DNA of 64,000 nucleotides from DASRQK01 sp964436635. GTDB lineage: Bacteria; Bacteroidota; Bacteroidia; Sphingobacteriales; Sphingobacteriaceae. A program made the position numbers and the translations under genes. Positions 17,502 through 27,096 of this stretch are shown piece after piece; position 1 is the first letter of the stretch; every line of letters begins with the position of its first letter. Below the pieces are notes generated by a model that worked only from the letters and a program-made list of their open reading frames with translations, ran no database searches and was not told the origin of the DNA. Where the stretch lies: the NCBI GenBank assembly GCA_964436635.1, contig CAYTDM010000004.1, positions 1-64,000 of the forward strand, read 5' to 3'.

Positions 17502-18743
17502 ATGAATAAACGATATACTTGGATTCTATTTACTGTTGTAGCTGCTGTTTTGGTGGTAGCTTATGCTCCTCATAAACCCGGGGAACTAATTCGTACTGGA
17601 ACTTATCAAGGGATGGTTTATGTTCCAGGAGGAGTGTTTTCCTATAGAAGCTCGGGGTCAGGACTTGGAGATGAAATCGTTGAAGCAAAAGAACGTACCA
17701 TTGAAAGCTTTTATATGGATCAAACTGAGATTACCAACAAGCAATATCGTGAATTTGTAAACTGGGTTCGAGATTCTATTGCTATAGAAAGGCAAGGCTT
17801 ACAACAGTATAGAATGGGAAATGGCTATATTGATTGGGAAAAAGTATCTCACCCAAAAAGAGGGCTTTGGACAAACCGATCAAGTGATCCTGGTATTCAA
17901 GCAGCCTGGGAATTTTTTAATTCCACTGAGAAAGATCCTAAGTTGCGAATTTGGGAGCAATTCAAACTAGATCGCGCACTTCTCAAATACACCTTTACTT
18001 CAATTAATCAAAGAGAACTTGCGGAAGCCTACAAAAAAGACCCAATAAATTTTGATCCTAAAGCATTGCAGACTTTGGATACAGTGGCTGTTTATCCAGA
18101 TTTAACAAGTTGGTATAATGACTTTAGGTATTCTTATAATGATCCATATTTTGCCAAATACTTTACACATCCAGCTTACGATGATTATCCAGTAATTGGA
18201 GTGTCTTGGCAACAAGCTCGTGCTTTTAATCATTGGAGAACGATAAAAGAACAACGTAAAGTAAATCTTAAGAATGGAGGCGAACAACCTTATTCAATAG
18301 GAGAATTTGATTTGCCTTCTGCAGCGTATTGGCAATACGCTGCAGAAGGGGGTAGTGGATCAACAGAGTACTCAGGCGCTGATAAATTAATAATAGGTAG
18401 TGGTCAATTGAGAGCTAACTATAAATCTGGAAGAGGAAATTATTTAGGCATAGAAGGTGATGTTCGTACTTCTAAAGTGAGAACTTATTTCCCTAACGAG
18501 TATAATTTATATGATATGTCTGGAAACGTAGCAGAATGGACATCGGATGCCTACATTTCATCCCCCATTACTTTTAGTTCTAGTTTATCACCGAATCTTT
18601 CACAAGAAGGAAATCCAATTAAAGTAGTAAAAGGTGGATCATGGAAAGATACACACGATTACTTGAAAACACACAAATCCACAATGGAACATGCTGATTC
18701 CGCTCGATCTTATATCGGATTCAGAAGTATTATAATTAAATAA
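17502..18743 (+). CDS. gldK: Gliding motility / T9SS protein GldK
   Basis: GldK (PorK) forms, with GldN, the periplasmic ring attached to the outer membrane in the type IX secretion and gliding machine. The 413-aa protein has the formylglycine-generating-enzyme-like fold: GMVYVPGGVF near residue 38, YMDQTEITNKQYREFV, DYPVIGVSWQQARAFNHW, LYDMSGNVAEWTSDAY, VVKGGSWKD and YIGFRSI. The neighbours gldL, gldM and gldN follow in the classical order. Odd: there is no cysteine anywhere in the protein, so the lipobox known from studied GldK/PorK is missing; the N terminus looks like an uncleaved or SPase I signal. Confidence 0.92.
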   Translation: MNKRYTWILFTVVAAVLVVAYAPHKPGELIRTGTYQGMVYVPGGVFSYRSSGSGLGDEIVEAKERTIESFYMDQTEITNKQYREFVNWVRDSIAIERQGLQQYRMGNGYIDWEKVSHPKRGLWTNRSSDPGIQAAWEFFNSTEKDPKLRIWEQFKLDRALLKYTFTSINQRELAEAYKKDPINFDPKALQTLDTVAVYPDLTSWYNDFRYSYNDPYFAKYFTHPAYDDYPVIGVSWQQARAFNHWRTIKEQRKVNLKNGGEQPYSIGEFDLPSAAYWQYAAEGGSGSTEYSGADKLIIGSGQLRANYKSGRGNYLGIEGDVRTSKVRTYFPNEYNLYDMSGNVAEWTSDAYISSPITFSSSLSPNLSQEGNPIKVVKGGSWKDTHDYLKTHKSTMEHADSARSYIGFRSIIIK

Positions 18744-18773
18744 CCAATTTAACCACACACAGTTTTCTAAATT

Positions 18774-19520
18774 ATGGCACAGCAAGGAAAATTTAAAATA
18801 GGAATCAACAATATCATCTCTTGGGGAGCGGCAGTAGTAATTGTAGGTTTGATGGCCAAATTAGTTCATTGGCCATGGGGTGATTGGATGATTATTGTCG
18901 GTTTAGGTACTGAAGCTATTTTGTTCTTATTATTAGGTTTTCAAAAAGAATCTGATGATTCTGACACCGTTGTCGTAAATGGAGCCTCAAATGCTGGTGC
19001 TGCAAATGCATTGGATAAAATGTTGCAACAAGGCGATATCAACCCAGAACTGATTGGGCGCTTAGGTGACGGTTTACGTCAATTTAGCCAAAAAGTTCAA
19101 GCGATAAATGATATGGCTGACGTTTCCTTGGCTACTACTCAGTTTGCAACATCTTTGAAAAATACTACGGAAGGATTCAATCGTTTAAATGAATCATTCG
19201 AACGCGTTTCTCGTGATTTATCGTCTATAGGAAATACCCAAGTTGATACGTCAAGTTACCAGGATCAAATTTCTCGATTAGCGGATAATTTGCGTCAGCT
19301 TAATTCTATGTATGAAAAAGAGATTAATGACTCGGATAGTAAAATGCGTGCCATTACTCAACATTACGAGCATATTTCTAAAACCTTGGCCAATTTGAAC
19401 GATTCGACAGCAGATACGCAGCAATTAAAAGAACAAATTCAATCTTTGAATAAGAATCTGGCGACCCTGAATGCGGTTTATTCCAATATGGTGGCTGCCA
19501 TGAATCAACCTCGTGTCTAA
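18774..19520 (+). CDS. gldL: T9SS inner-membrane motor protein GldL
   Basis: GldL forms with GldM the proton-driven rotary motor that powers T9SS and gliding. The 248-aa protein has two membrane helices near the N terminus (IISWGAAVVIVGLMAKLVHW and WMIIVGLGTEAILFLLLGF). A glutamate at residue 47 in the second helix corresponds to the proton-handling Glu of studied GldL. The cytoplasmic remainder is a long coiled coil with repeated helical units (FATSLKNTTEGFNRLNESFE, ISRLADNLRQLNSMYEKEI, IQSLNKNLATLNAVYSNMV). It lies 30 nt after gldK and 33 nt before gldM. Confidence 0.95.
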   Translation: MAQQGKFKIGINNIISWGAAVVIVGLMAKLVHWPWGDWMIIVGLGTEAILFLLLGFQKESDDSDTVVVNGASNAGAANALDKMLQQGDINPELIGRLGDGLRQFSQKVQAINDMADVSLATTQFATSLKNTTEGFNRLNESFERVSRDLSSIGNTQVDTSSYQDQISRLADNLRQLNSMYEKEINDSDSKMRAITQHYEHISKTLANLNDSTADTQQLKEQIQSLNKNLATLNAVYSNMVAAMNQPRV

Positions 19521-19553
19521 CTACATTCTTGACGAATTTAATCCTTATTAAAA

Positions 19554-21069
19554 ATGGCAGGAAAAAAAGAGACACCAAGGCAGAAGATGATCGGCATCTT
19601 ATATTTAGTGCTACTAGGATTGGTAGCGCTGAATGTGCCTAATTCCATACTTGATGCTTTTCGAAATTTAACGGTCAGCCTTAATACTTCAACTCAAAAC
19701 ACACAAGCAGGTATAGACAATATGTACAATGCTTTTCGTGCATCGAAGTTAAAAGATGAACCACAGCGTGCAAAACCTATTTTGCAAAAAGCGGAGACAG
19801 CAAGTCAATATGTAAATAAATTAACACTTTTTATAGACTCCTTGACACAATTGATGGTTGAAGAGGGAGGTGGAATTCAAGAGTCAACTGGCGATTTGAG
19901 AAAGAGAGATAATCTGAGCATCAGTACGCGTCAAATGATTCAAACGGGAAACGCAACCAGATTGAAGGCCTTAATTACAGAAACCAGAGAAGGATTATCC
20001 AAAATTACGAATAACGAAGTACCTTTCTCATTAGAAGCAGTGGATCCTCCAACAAGAGGTGGGNNNNNNNNNNGAACAAGCAAACTTTGGAGATGGTGTG
20101 CCCTTAACGGCAGCCATAACCATGCTCGAGAAAATAAAGGCAGATGCTAAAAATGCCGAATCCGCAGTTGTAAAATATATCTTTGGTGAGATGGATATGG
20201 CGGTGGTGAACTTGGACCGATTTGCTGCGGTTGCTGTAGCGCCTTCTTCCTACATTATTCAAGGTCAACCATATACGGCTAAGGTATTTTTAACTGCATA
20301 CGATTCAAAATCTAATCCAGATATTACTGTTGGTGGAAATCCTCTGCCTGTGGTAGATGGTCAGGGTACTTATACGATTAACACCAGTAATGAAGGTATT
20401 TATACATGGATTGGAAAGGTAAGAGTCATGCAAACAGATGGAACGGTTAAAGAGTATGAAACCGAACCACAAACTTATCAAGTGGCTCGTCCATCAGCAG
20501 TAGTTTCAGCAGAGGCAACTAAAGTGCTGTATATCGGGGTTGATAACCCTATTTCAGTTTCAGCAGCAGGAATTCCAAAGGAATCCATTTCAGTAGCCGG
20601 ACAAGGTGTAACCATTTCAGGAAGCAATGGTAATTATGTGGCCAAGGTTTCGGAACCAGGTAATGCAAAAATTAGCGTTTCTGCAAATATTGGAGGTAAA
20701 GTTCAAGCTTTAGGTACTACTGAATTCCGTGTGAAACGTATACCAAAACCTACTGCAATGGTAGCAGGAAAGTCTTCAGGAACCTTAACTGCTGCTCAAA
20801 TTAAAGCGCAGGACCGTATTTTTGCCCAATTAGAGGATTTTGTTTTTGATGCGAAATTTAATGTCGCGAAGTTCTCTATGATTGTTCAGAAACCGAAAGC
20901 GGATCCTATGGGACCATATCAAGGAACAAATGGCACATTTTCTGCAGCTATGAAAAATGCCTTACAAACTGTAACTCCAGGCTCTTTTGTATATTTCTAT
21001 GATATTGTAGTTGTGGGACCTGATGGTTTACAAAGAGAAGTGGATGGTATTTCGTTCAGAATTAATTAA
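19554..21069 (+). CDS. gldM: T9SS motor shaft protein GldM (interrupted by an assembly gap)
   Basis: GldM anchors in the inner membrane with one helix (MIGILYLVLLGLVALNV, residues about 12-28) and sends a long shaft of periplasmic domains to the GldK/N ring. The N-terminal part ends at ten Ns (20064-20073). The rest continues from 20074 in the frame that starts EQANFGDGVPLTAAITMLEKIKADAKNAE. The D2-D4 domains follow (KVFLTAYDSKSNPDITVGG, YIGVDNPISVSAAG, VKRIPKPTAMVAGKS). For the frame to continue the true gap must be a multiple of three, so the Ns are a placeholder and the gene is almost certainly intact. About 505 aa plus the gap fits the family. Confidence 0.93.
20064..20073. other. Assembly gap (10 N) inside gldM
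   Basis: Ten Ns. Codon phase on the left ends exactly at 20063 and resumes at 20074, so the real missing length is 0 or a multiple of 3, not 10. Confidence 0.95.
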
Positions 21070-21078
21070 GAAGAGGTT

Positions 21079-22038
21079 ATGTTGAAAAAATTCTTTGTAT
21101 TATTTATATACTCTGTTTGTTTGAGCAGCGCTGTAATTGCGCAGCAAAATACGTCTACGAATAATTCTTCTACGCAATTGTTAACTAGCCCGCCTAAGGA
21201 CGGGTATATGACAAAACAAGATTTTTCAGATCGTAAACCAATTCCTTATTTGGAAGTTGTAAGAGGACGTGGAAATTTTATTCACCTTAAACGTTTATGG
21301 CAAGAGATTGATTTGAGAGATCCTGTAAACTCTGGATTTGCTTCACCAAGTTTTAATCTGATGCAAGCCCTTTACGATGCCATTTTACGTGGAGAATTAA
21401 CAGCTTATGATCCATATGGCATCCCTGGGAGCAAAGAACCGGAGTCTGGAGAGCGCTTTGAAAAGCCAATGAGCTTAGAGGAGTTTAAGAATCGTATTGG
21501 AGAAATTGCTGGAGATAGCACTTTAGTTGATCGTTATGATGATGAAGGAAATGTAATTGACAACTATTGGGTAAAAGAAGAATTTAATCCCTCAGATGTT
21601 GTAAAATTCAGAATTAAGGAAGATTGGATTTTTGATCAAGTTGAAGCTGCTCTTACGGTAAGAATTGTGGGAATTGCACCAATGGTAGTGCCCAAGATTT
21701 TTAGAGAAGAGAATATAGGTGAAGGGGATCCAAATAATCCTAATGGACCAAGCTTTACTAATGATGATATGGCTGTGCCAATTTGTTGGATTAATTTTGA
21801 GGAGGCCCGTCCAATATTGGCGACCATCCCCGCGCCAACGCCAAAAGTCTTTAATACAGAATTGAGTTACGACGATATCTTCGTTCAGCGTTTATTCTCT
21901 TCTTATGTTGTTCGAGAGAGCAGAATTGATGGATTATGGATTAGAGATTACATTCAAGATCGAGTGGAAAGACTTAAAGAGTCGGACCGAATTAAACAAT
22001 CATTAATCGAAATTGAACAAAAACGTTGGACGTACTAG
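21079..22038 (+). CDS. gldN: T9SS ring protein GldN
   Basis: GldN (PorN) completes the periplasmic T9SS ring with GldK. The 319-aa protein has a signal peptide (MLKKFFVLFIYSVCLSSAVIAQ) and the family body: KPIPYLEVVRGRGNFIHLKRLWQEIDLRDPVN, FRIKEDWIFDQVEAALTVRIVGIAPM, and the C-terminal RESRIDGLWIRDYIQDRVERLKESDRIK. It starts 9 nt after gldM and closes the gldKLMN operon. A 90-nt AT-rich gap with a new promoter follows. Confidence 0.94.
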   Translation: MLKKFFVLFIYSVCLSSAVIAQQNTSTNNSSTQLLTSPPKDGYMTKQDFSDRKPIPYLEVVRGRGNFIHLKRLWQEIDLRDPVNSGFASPSFNLMQALYDAILRGELTAYDPYGIPGSKEPESGERFEKPMSLEEFKNRIGEIAGDSTLVDRYDDEGNVIDNYWVKEEFNPSDVVKFRIKEDWIFDQVEAALTVRIVGIAPMVVPKIFREENIGEGDPNNPNGPSFTNDDMAVPICWINFEEARPILATIPAPTPKVFNTELSYDDIFVQRLFSSYVVRESRIDGLWIRDYIQDRVERLKESDRIKQSLIEIEQKRWTY

Positions 22039-22092
22039 TTTAATTTTTTTGTCAAATTTAAATTAAATTAGTGCTTTAATTCATTTAGTTCT

Positions 22093-22100
22093 TAAGTTTG
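22093..22100 (+). promoter_or_regulatory. Putative promoter box of the JmjC/cupin-8 gene
   Basis: TAAGTTTG matches TAnnTTTG, with 28 nt to the GTG start at 22129. A -33 TTTG at the right spacing is lacking. Confidence 0.4.
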
Positions 22101-22128
22101 TTCTATTCTTAATTAAAATAGAAAAATC

Positions 22129-22995
22129 GTGCAATTAACAAAAGTAGAAAAAGTCTCCGGATTAAGTTCTGAAGAGTTTAAGAAGAAGTATTTCAATGCA
22201 GGCGTTCCTGTAATATTGCAGGATTTCGTTAGCAAAGATAGTTCAGCTTGGACCAAGTGGAATTACGACTATTTCAAGGAAATAGCTGGGGATAAAGAAG
22301 TGTCGTTATTGGGTAAAGAGGATGCTTCTAATGACAAAGCGGCCAGTACTCCTGTTGCTAAAATGAAATTTGGGGAATACTTAGACTTGATCGAGCGCGG
22401 CCCGACGGATCTTCGTATTTTTCTATTTAACTTGATGAAACTGAAGCCTGAGTTAAATAAAGATATTATCTATAACGATTTAACTGGAGGCAAAGTGCTT
22501 CAATGGTTGCCTTATTTATTCTTTGGTGGAGCAGGCTCAAGTACTCGTAACCACTTTGACATTGATATGTCGAATGTATTTTTAAGCCAATACAAAGGGG
22601 TTAAGAAAATTTGGTTGTTCCCATTGGAGCAATCGGATTTAATGTACAAATTGCCATATAACTTTCATAGTATTGCGAATTTAAAAGATCCAGATTACGA
22701 GAAATTTCCTGCATTGAAGTACTTAAAAGGGTACGAAGCGGAAATTCATCCTGGTGAAACGATCTTCATGCCTTCTGGCTGGTGGCATTATATCCAATAT
22801 CCTACAGAAGGATATTCAATTGCTGTGCGTGCATTGCCTGCCAAAATCTATGACAAATGGAGAGGGTTTAGAAACATTGTAATCACGAAAAACTTTGACG
22901 ATACTATGCGTAAAGTGTTTAAGGATCGTTGGTTCCATTATAAAATTAACACCGCTCAACGTCGTGCACAACGTGCAATGAGAAAATTCAGCTAA
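22129..22995 (+). CDS. JmjC / cupin-8 family 2-oxoglutarate oxygenase-like protein
   Basis: Cupin_8 (JmjC-like) protein, a fold used by Fe(II)/2-oxoglutarate hydroxylases. The 288-aa protein shows the metal triad: HFDID near residues 142-146 (HxD) and the distal His in MPSGWWHYI near residue 220. Ordinary JmjC surroundings are present (GVPVILQDFV at the N terminus; LFPLEQSDLMYKLP). The start is GTG, placed because the fold begins at once and no ATG lies nearby upstream. It follows gldN on the same strand but has its own promoter-like box. Substrate unknown; protein hydroxylation is possible by analogy. Confidence 0.85.
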   Translation: MQLTKVEKVSGLSSEEFKKKYFNAGVPVILQDFVSKDSSAWTKWNYDYFKEIAGDKEVSLLGKEDASNDKAASTPVAKMKFGEYLDLIERGPTDLRIFLFNLMKLKPELNKDIIYNDLTGGKVLQWLPYLFFGGAGSSTRNHFDIDMSNVFLSQYKGVKKIWLFPLEQSDLMYKLPYNFHSIANLKDPDYEKFPALKYLKGYEAEIHPGETIFMPSGWWHYIQYPTEGYSIAVRALPAKIYDKWRGFRNIVITKNFDDTMRKVFKDRWFHYKINTAQRRAQRAMRKFS

Positions 22996-23010
22996 TTTTA
23001 AAAGCTTACA

Positions 23011-23055
23011 AAAAAACAAAGCCGGCATATTAAAACTATGCCGGCTTTGTTTTTT
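23011..23055. terminator. Bidirectional intrinsic terminator
   Basis: A perfect 19-bp stem: 23011-23029 (A-run then CAAAGCCGGCATA) pairs with 23037-23055 (TATGCCGGCTTTG then T-run), 7-nt loop. It has an A-run on the left and a T-run on the right, so it can stop both the plus-strand JmjC gene and the minus-strand protease gene, which converge here. Confidence 0.9.
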
Positions 23056-23061
23056 TGAGGA

Positions 23062-23095
23062 AGGAGTTCCTGCACCTTATGGTGCAGAAACTCCT
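23062..23095. other. Second hairpin next to the terminator
   Basis: AGGAGTTCCTGCACC (23062-23076) and GGTGCAGAAACTCCT (23081-23095) form 14 of 15 pairs around a TTAT loop. It lies between the stop of the minus-strand protease and the terminator, so it would be the first 3' hairpin of the protease mRNA. It lacks a U-run and may protect the 3' end. Confidence 0.6.
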
Positions 23096-23101
23096 GATAA
23101 A

Positions 23102-26100
23102 TTATTTCACACGATTTGGATCTGCAGGTTTTTTCATTTCCAAATATGGATAGGTCTTCATCTCCTCTAACAAGATTTGTATAGTGCGTTCCAATTGTGG
23201 GTCGCGACCTTGAAGAAGATCTTTTGGTAATTGTTCTACAAAAATATCCGGCGCAACGCCCTCATTTTCTATAATCCAATTCCCCTTGGTGTCGTAAATA
23301 CCGAAGTTCGGAGAAGTGATTCGACCACCATCTAATAATGGCGGGTAACCACTAATACCCACTAAGATACCCATCGTAGTTCTACCAACCAGCTTACCGA
23401 GTCCTTTTTCACGGAACATGTACGGCATCATATCTCCACCAGATCCCGCATTTTCATTGATAATCATAGCTTTTGGTCCGTAAATACCATTGCCTGGCGT
23501 GTTGAAACCTTTTCCGTCTCGAATGGCCCATCCACTTACAAGTTCTCGGGATAATAAATCGATTACATAATCGGCTACCCAACCGCCACCATTATTCCGC
23601 TCGTCGATCAATAAGGCTTTCTTATCCATTTGTGCGAAGTAATAGCGATTAAAATACGTGTATCCTCCAGCACCTGTGTTTGGCATGTACACATATGCGA
23701 TTTGATTGTTGCTTAATGCATCTACTTTTCTACGATTTGCTTCCACCCAGTCCATTTGACGCAAGGCCATTTCATCAGAGAAACTCATCGGCACGACCAC
23801 CACTTCTCTTGCTCCATTGAAATTTGCTTGGTTATTAATGGTTAATACCACTTGCTTTCCGACCGTAAACTCTAATAAGGCATGAATGTCTACCGTGCTT
23901 TTTACTGGAGTGCCATTTACAGCCAGAATATAATCTCCCGTTTGAATGTTTAAACCTGGCTCCGCAAGCGGTGCTTTCAACTCTGGATTCCAATCTAAAC
24001 GATTATAAATTTTATCAATCTTATAATAGCCGTTTACAATCGAATAATCTGCGCCTAATACACCCGTAGCGACAGATGGAGTAGAAGGTTCGTCTCCTGG
24101 ATAAATATAGTTGTGACCCACGACCATTTCACCCATCATTTCGTTTAATAGGTAGCCCAAATCATTGCGGTGATTTACATACGGAAGGAATTTTTCGTAT
24201 TTTTTCTTCATCGCAGGCCAATCTGCGCCATGCATATTTTCTACATAAAAATATTCTTTTTGCATAGCCCAAACCTCATGGAAGATTTGTTTCCACTCAG
24301 CAGCTGGATCTACCAGTTGTTTGATGTTATCCAAGTTGATTTTTCCAGTTTCCGGAGTTGCTGGTTTTTGGCCAGCATTCACGATGTAATAGCCTCCCCT
24401 TCCTCCATAAATCATTTTTTTGCCGTCGGCACTGATCTCAAATCCTCGAGCACCTTCCACCAAGGTTCTGTTTTCTTTTTTCTTTAAATCGTACACCCCG
24501 ATGGTTCCGCTACGTTGGTAAGTCAATAGGTCGGACACGCTACCATCTAAACGGTAGTAACCTGCCGGCAATGGCAATGCTTGAATGCGTAAGGAAATCT
24601 GATCAAAGTCAATTTCAACGTTGACCTCCTTATTTGCGGCAGCTGCAGGGCGATTGTTTTCACCTTCTTTAGTGCTTGTCTCTGCTTTGACGACTTCTTC
24701 GTCACTTTCAGGGGCAAAAATGGAAGGTGTTTCCTTTGATAAAATAAAGGCATAGACCTGATAGCTGGTAGGTCGCTCTGTGGCTGACATGTGTAATCCG
24801 CTATTGGTTAAACCGATGTTTGTGCTAGCCGAAAAGAATAAATACTTACCATCTCTGCTAAATGAAGGGCCTCTAACAGCACTCATCCCGTCAGTAATTT
24901 GTTGGGATTTTCCTGACTCTATATTATAGATGAAAAGCGCAGACACGGCATTCGGTAAGGTTTTAATATACCCTATCCAGCGTGAGTCAGGCGACCAAGT
25001 CGGTTGGAAGTGATTGCTAGTCCGTCCTGTATGTGCCCCCAAACGGTCGTCGTCTACTTTGACCACTTTTTTAGTGGCAATATCCACATAGTATAAGTTC
25101 AGGTGGCTATCATTAAAAAATAATTTTTTACTGTCTGGCGACCATGTTGGTTCGAAATAATAGGTGGTTGAACCTAAAGGAATCGTGATGGTTTCCTTTC
25201 TACCAGTTTGATCTTTTAAGATTAAATCATATTTTCCAGAAGCATCCGATAAATAGGAAATCCATTTTCCGTCTGGCGACCAAGCTGGGAAACGTTCGTG
25301 GGTTCCAGGTGAATTAGAAATGTTTCTTGCATCTCCTTTTTCTTTTGGAACAGTATAAATTTCACCTCTGCTTTCAAAAATAGCTCGTTGTCCAGTCGGT
25401 GAAACACTGAAAGCGCGCACATTTTGGCTCACATTCACATAGTGAGGTCTTTTGTACGGCGCGTCTGCATGCACATTGATTTTCAATGCTGTGCTTTTTT
25501 TCGAGTTTAAATCTAAAACATGAATGCGGCCTTCTTGCTCGAATACGAGTGTTCCATCGTGCCCATTTAAGCTTCTTACATCGTAATCCTTGAAATTCGT
25601 CAGTTTTTCAATGTTTTTCGATTTTACATCGTAACTAAAGATATTCACGATTTTATCTCGGTCTGAAAGGAAGTACACTTTTCCATCGTTCATCCATACG
25701 GGCTTCACATCGTTTGCACGTTCTCCAGGAATGGTTTCTATGTCAAAGGTTTTCGTGTTAAAAATCCAGATCGAAGGCATTCCGCCGCCGCGATAACGTT
25801 TAAAGGCAACTCGATCCCGTTCTGTAGGGTCTGTGTTTTTAATGTATGCCCAATGTTGGCCATCCGGTGATGGGGAACCTTGTACCGCTTCTGGCATAAT
25901 TAAAGGCTCAGATGGGCCACCATTCGTAGAGACTTTATGTAAACGAGGACTTAAAGCGTATTGATGGTCTCTCGTGGATGTAAAATAGACTTCGGAGTCT
26001 GAAATCCATCCGCGAACCACATCCGAAGCTGGATGATAGGTTAATCGTTTCGGAGCACCTCCTAAAATAGAGACTGAATAAACATCTGTGTTTCCATCAT

Positions 26101-26353
26101 AATTCCCTGTAAAAGCAATTTGTTTGCCATCAGGCGAGAAAACAGGATTCAATTCTACCCCAGGATTTACCGTGAGTCTGCGAGCAAGTTGACCATCTCG
26201 ATTTGCGATCCAAATGTCACCGCCGTAAACAAAAGCGATGTGTTCTTTACTAATGCTTGGATTGCGAAGTAACAAGGTTTCTTGCGCCCATGTCGTAGGT
26301 GTGAAGCAAAATAGCAAACCTACAAGGATTGTGAAATTTCTTAAAAACCGCAT
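23102..26353 (-). CDS. Tricorn-like S41 protease, exported
   Basis: Large periplasmic peptidase (1083 aa) of the tricorn protease homologue family. Signal peptide MRFLRNFTILVGLLFCFTPTTWAQ; then WD40-like/TolB-like propeller repeats (NPVFSPDGKQIAFTGNYDGNTDVY, FPAWSPDGKWISYLSD, FEPTWSPDSKKLFF, FQPTWSPDSRWIGYI); a second segment with YGGRGGYYIV; a tricorn C1 domain; a PDZ domain (GDYILAVNGTPV); and the S41 core with the nucleophile in NENAGSGGDMMPYMF. An Ala/Glu-rich linker (EVVKAETSTKEGENNRPAAAANKE) separates the propellers. The presumed role is peptide degradation in the envelope. Stands alone, with a strong terminator beyond its 3' end. Confidence 0.92.
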   Translation of the reverse strand: MRFLRNFTILVGLLFCFTPTTWAQETLLLRNPSISKEHIAFVYGGDIWIANRDGQLARRLTVNPGVELNPVFSPDGKQIAFTGNYDGNTDVYSVSILGGAPKRLTYHPASDVVRGWISDSEVYFTSTRDHQYALSPRLHKVSTNGGPSEPLIMPEAVQGSPSPDGQHWAYIKNTDPTERDRVAFKRYRGGGMPSIWIFNTKTFDIETIPGERANDVKPVWMNDGKVYFLSDRDKIVNIFSYDVKSKNIEKLTNFKDYDVRSLNGHDGTLVFEQEGRIHVLDLNSKKSTALKINVHADAPYKRPHYVNVSQNVRAFSVSPTGQRAIFESRGEIYTVPKEKGDARNISNSPGTHERFPAWSPDGKWISYLSDASGKYDLILKDQTGRKETITIPLGSTTYYFEPTWSPDSKKLFFNDSHLNLYYVDIATKKVVKVDDDRLGAHTGRTSNHFQPTWSPDSRWIGYIKTLPNAVSALFIYNIESGKSQQITDGMSAVRGPSFSRDGKYLFFSASTNIGLTNSGLHMSATERPTSYQVYAFILSKETPSIFAPESDEEVVKAETSTKEGENNRPAAAANKEVNVEIDFDQISLRIQALPLPAGYYRLDGSVSDLLTYQRSGTIGVYDLKKKENRTLVEGARGFEISADGKKMIYGGRGGYYIVNAGQKPATPETGKINLDNIKQLVDPAAEWKQIFHEVWAMQKEYFYVENMHGADWPAMKKKYEKFLPYVNHRNDLGYLLNEMMGEMVVGHNYIYPGDEPSTPSVATGVLGADYSIVNGYYKIDKIYNRLDWNPELKAPLAEPGLNIQTGDYILAVNGTPVKSTVDIHALLEFTVGKQVVLTINNQANFNGAREVVVVPMSFSDEMALRQMDWVEANRRKVDALSNNQIAYVYMPNTGAGGYTYFNRYYFAQMDKKALLIDERNNGGGWVADYVIDLLSRELVSGWAIRDGKGFNTPGNGIYGPKAMIINENAGSGGDMMPYMFREKGLGKLVGRTTMGILVGISGYPPLLDGGRITSPNFGIYDTKGNWIIENEGVAPDIFVEQLPKDLLQGRDPQLERTIQILLEEMKTYPYLEMKKPADPNRVK

Positions 26354-26517
26354 TTTAAAAATATAAAGTGAAAAAAAACTGCATGCTACTCATACAGTGC
26401 TTAAATGGATGATAAAACCTGCCTGCAAAATACGAATTTATAGTAGAATGCAAGTGTTTGGAAGAATTCTTCTTAGAATTTTTTAGTATACTTGTCAGTA
26501 ATCAATACTGCAGCAGC

Positions 26518-27078
26518 ATGAAACCATTGGCTATTATTTCAAGAATGATTGGCATTTTTATTTTATTAATAAACTTTTCCATTCAAGCATCTGAGCCATC
26601 TTTTTTAACGATCTTGGATTTTGAGGTGCGTGAACACCTTTTAAAGAATGATAAATTAGCCTTGATCGCTTTGGATTCGAGTGGCACTCCCAATGAATCA
26701 ATAAATGGGGTGTTTCAGTTTTCTTTAAATGGATTCAAACAGGAAATATCTTTTAACGAGGGGGTTGGAGTCGCTCCCAACGCGATCGAGTCTTCTACTT
26801 TTTTGTATGTTAAACACCAAAACCACGTAGGATCTACCGGGAAGTTGTACTTTATTTATAAAAATAGCCAAGGGCTAAAACCCATTTTTATCAATTGGTA
26901 TTATCTAATTTTAATTCCTTTGGCCATCATCCTGCTCGGATATGTTTTTAAACGCTTAATCATATTGGCGATTTTGCTTCTTGTGGGAATTTTCTTTTTT
27001 AACTACAGCAAGGGCTTAAGTTTAGAAGCGATCATCGACACCATTATTCATGGGTTAAAGAGTTTTGTAGGTTTTTAA
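26518..27078 (+). CDS. Unknown exported membrane-anchored protein upstream of addAB
   Basis: I do not recognise this family. From the ATG at 26518 the 186-aa protein has a signal-like N terminus (MKPLAIISRMIGIFILLINFSIQASE), a soluble part of about 100 residues rich in beta-strand patterns, and then two hydrophobic segments near the C terminus (WYYLILIPLAIILLGYVF and LIILAILLLVGIFFFNY). The frame is open 20 codons further upstream without improving the signal. addA begins 18 nt after its stop, so the two are probably cotranscribed. Confidence 0.6.
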   Translation: MKPLAIISRMIGIFILLINFSIQASEPSFLTILDFEVREHLLKNDKLALIALDSSGTPNESINGVFQFSLNGFKQEISFNEGVGVAPNAIESSTFLYVKHQNHVGSTGKLYFIYKNSQGLKPIFINWYYLILIPLAIILLGYVFKRLIILAILLLVGIFFFNYSKGLSLEAIIDTIIHGLKSFVGF

Positions 27079-27096
27079 TCTCACATTGATTATTTC

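Noticed and set aside
20064..20073. Frameshift in gldM
   Set aside because: The apparent shift is caused only by the arbitrary number of Ns; both sides are conserved GldM.
24170..24487. Plus-strand open frames opposite the tricorn protease, and similar antisense frames elsewhere
   Set aside because: They have no recognisable domain, no promoter and lie wholly within well-supported genes on the other strand.
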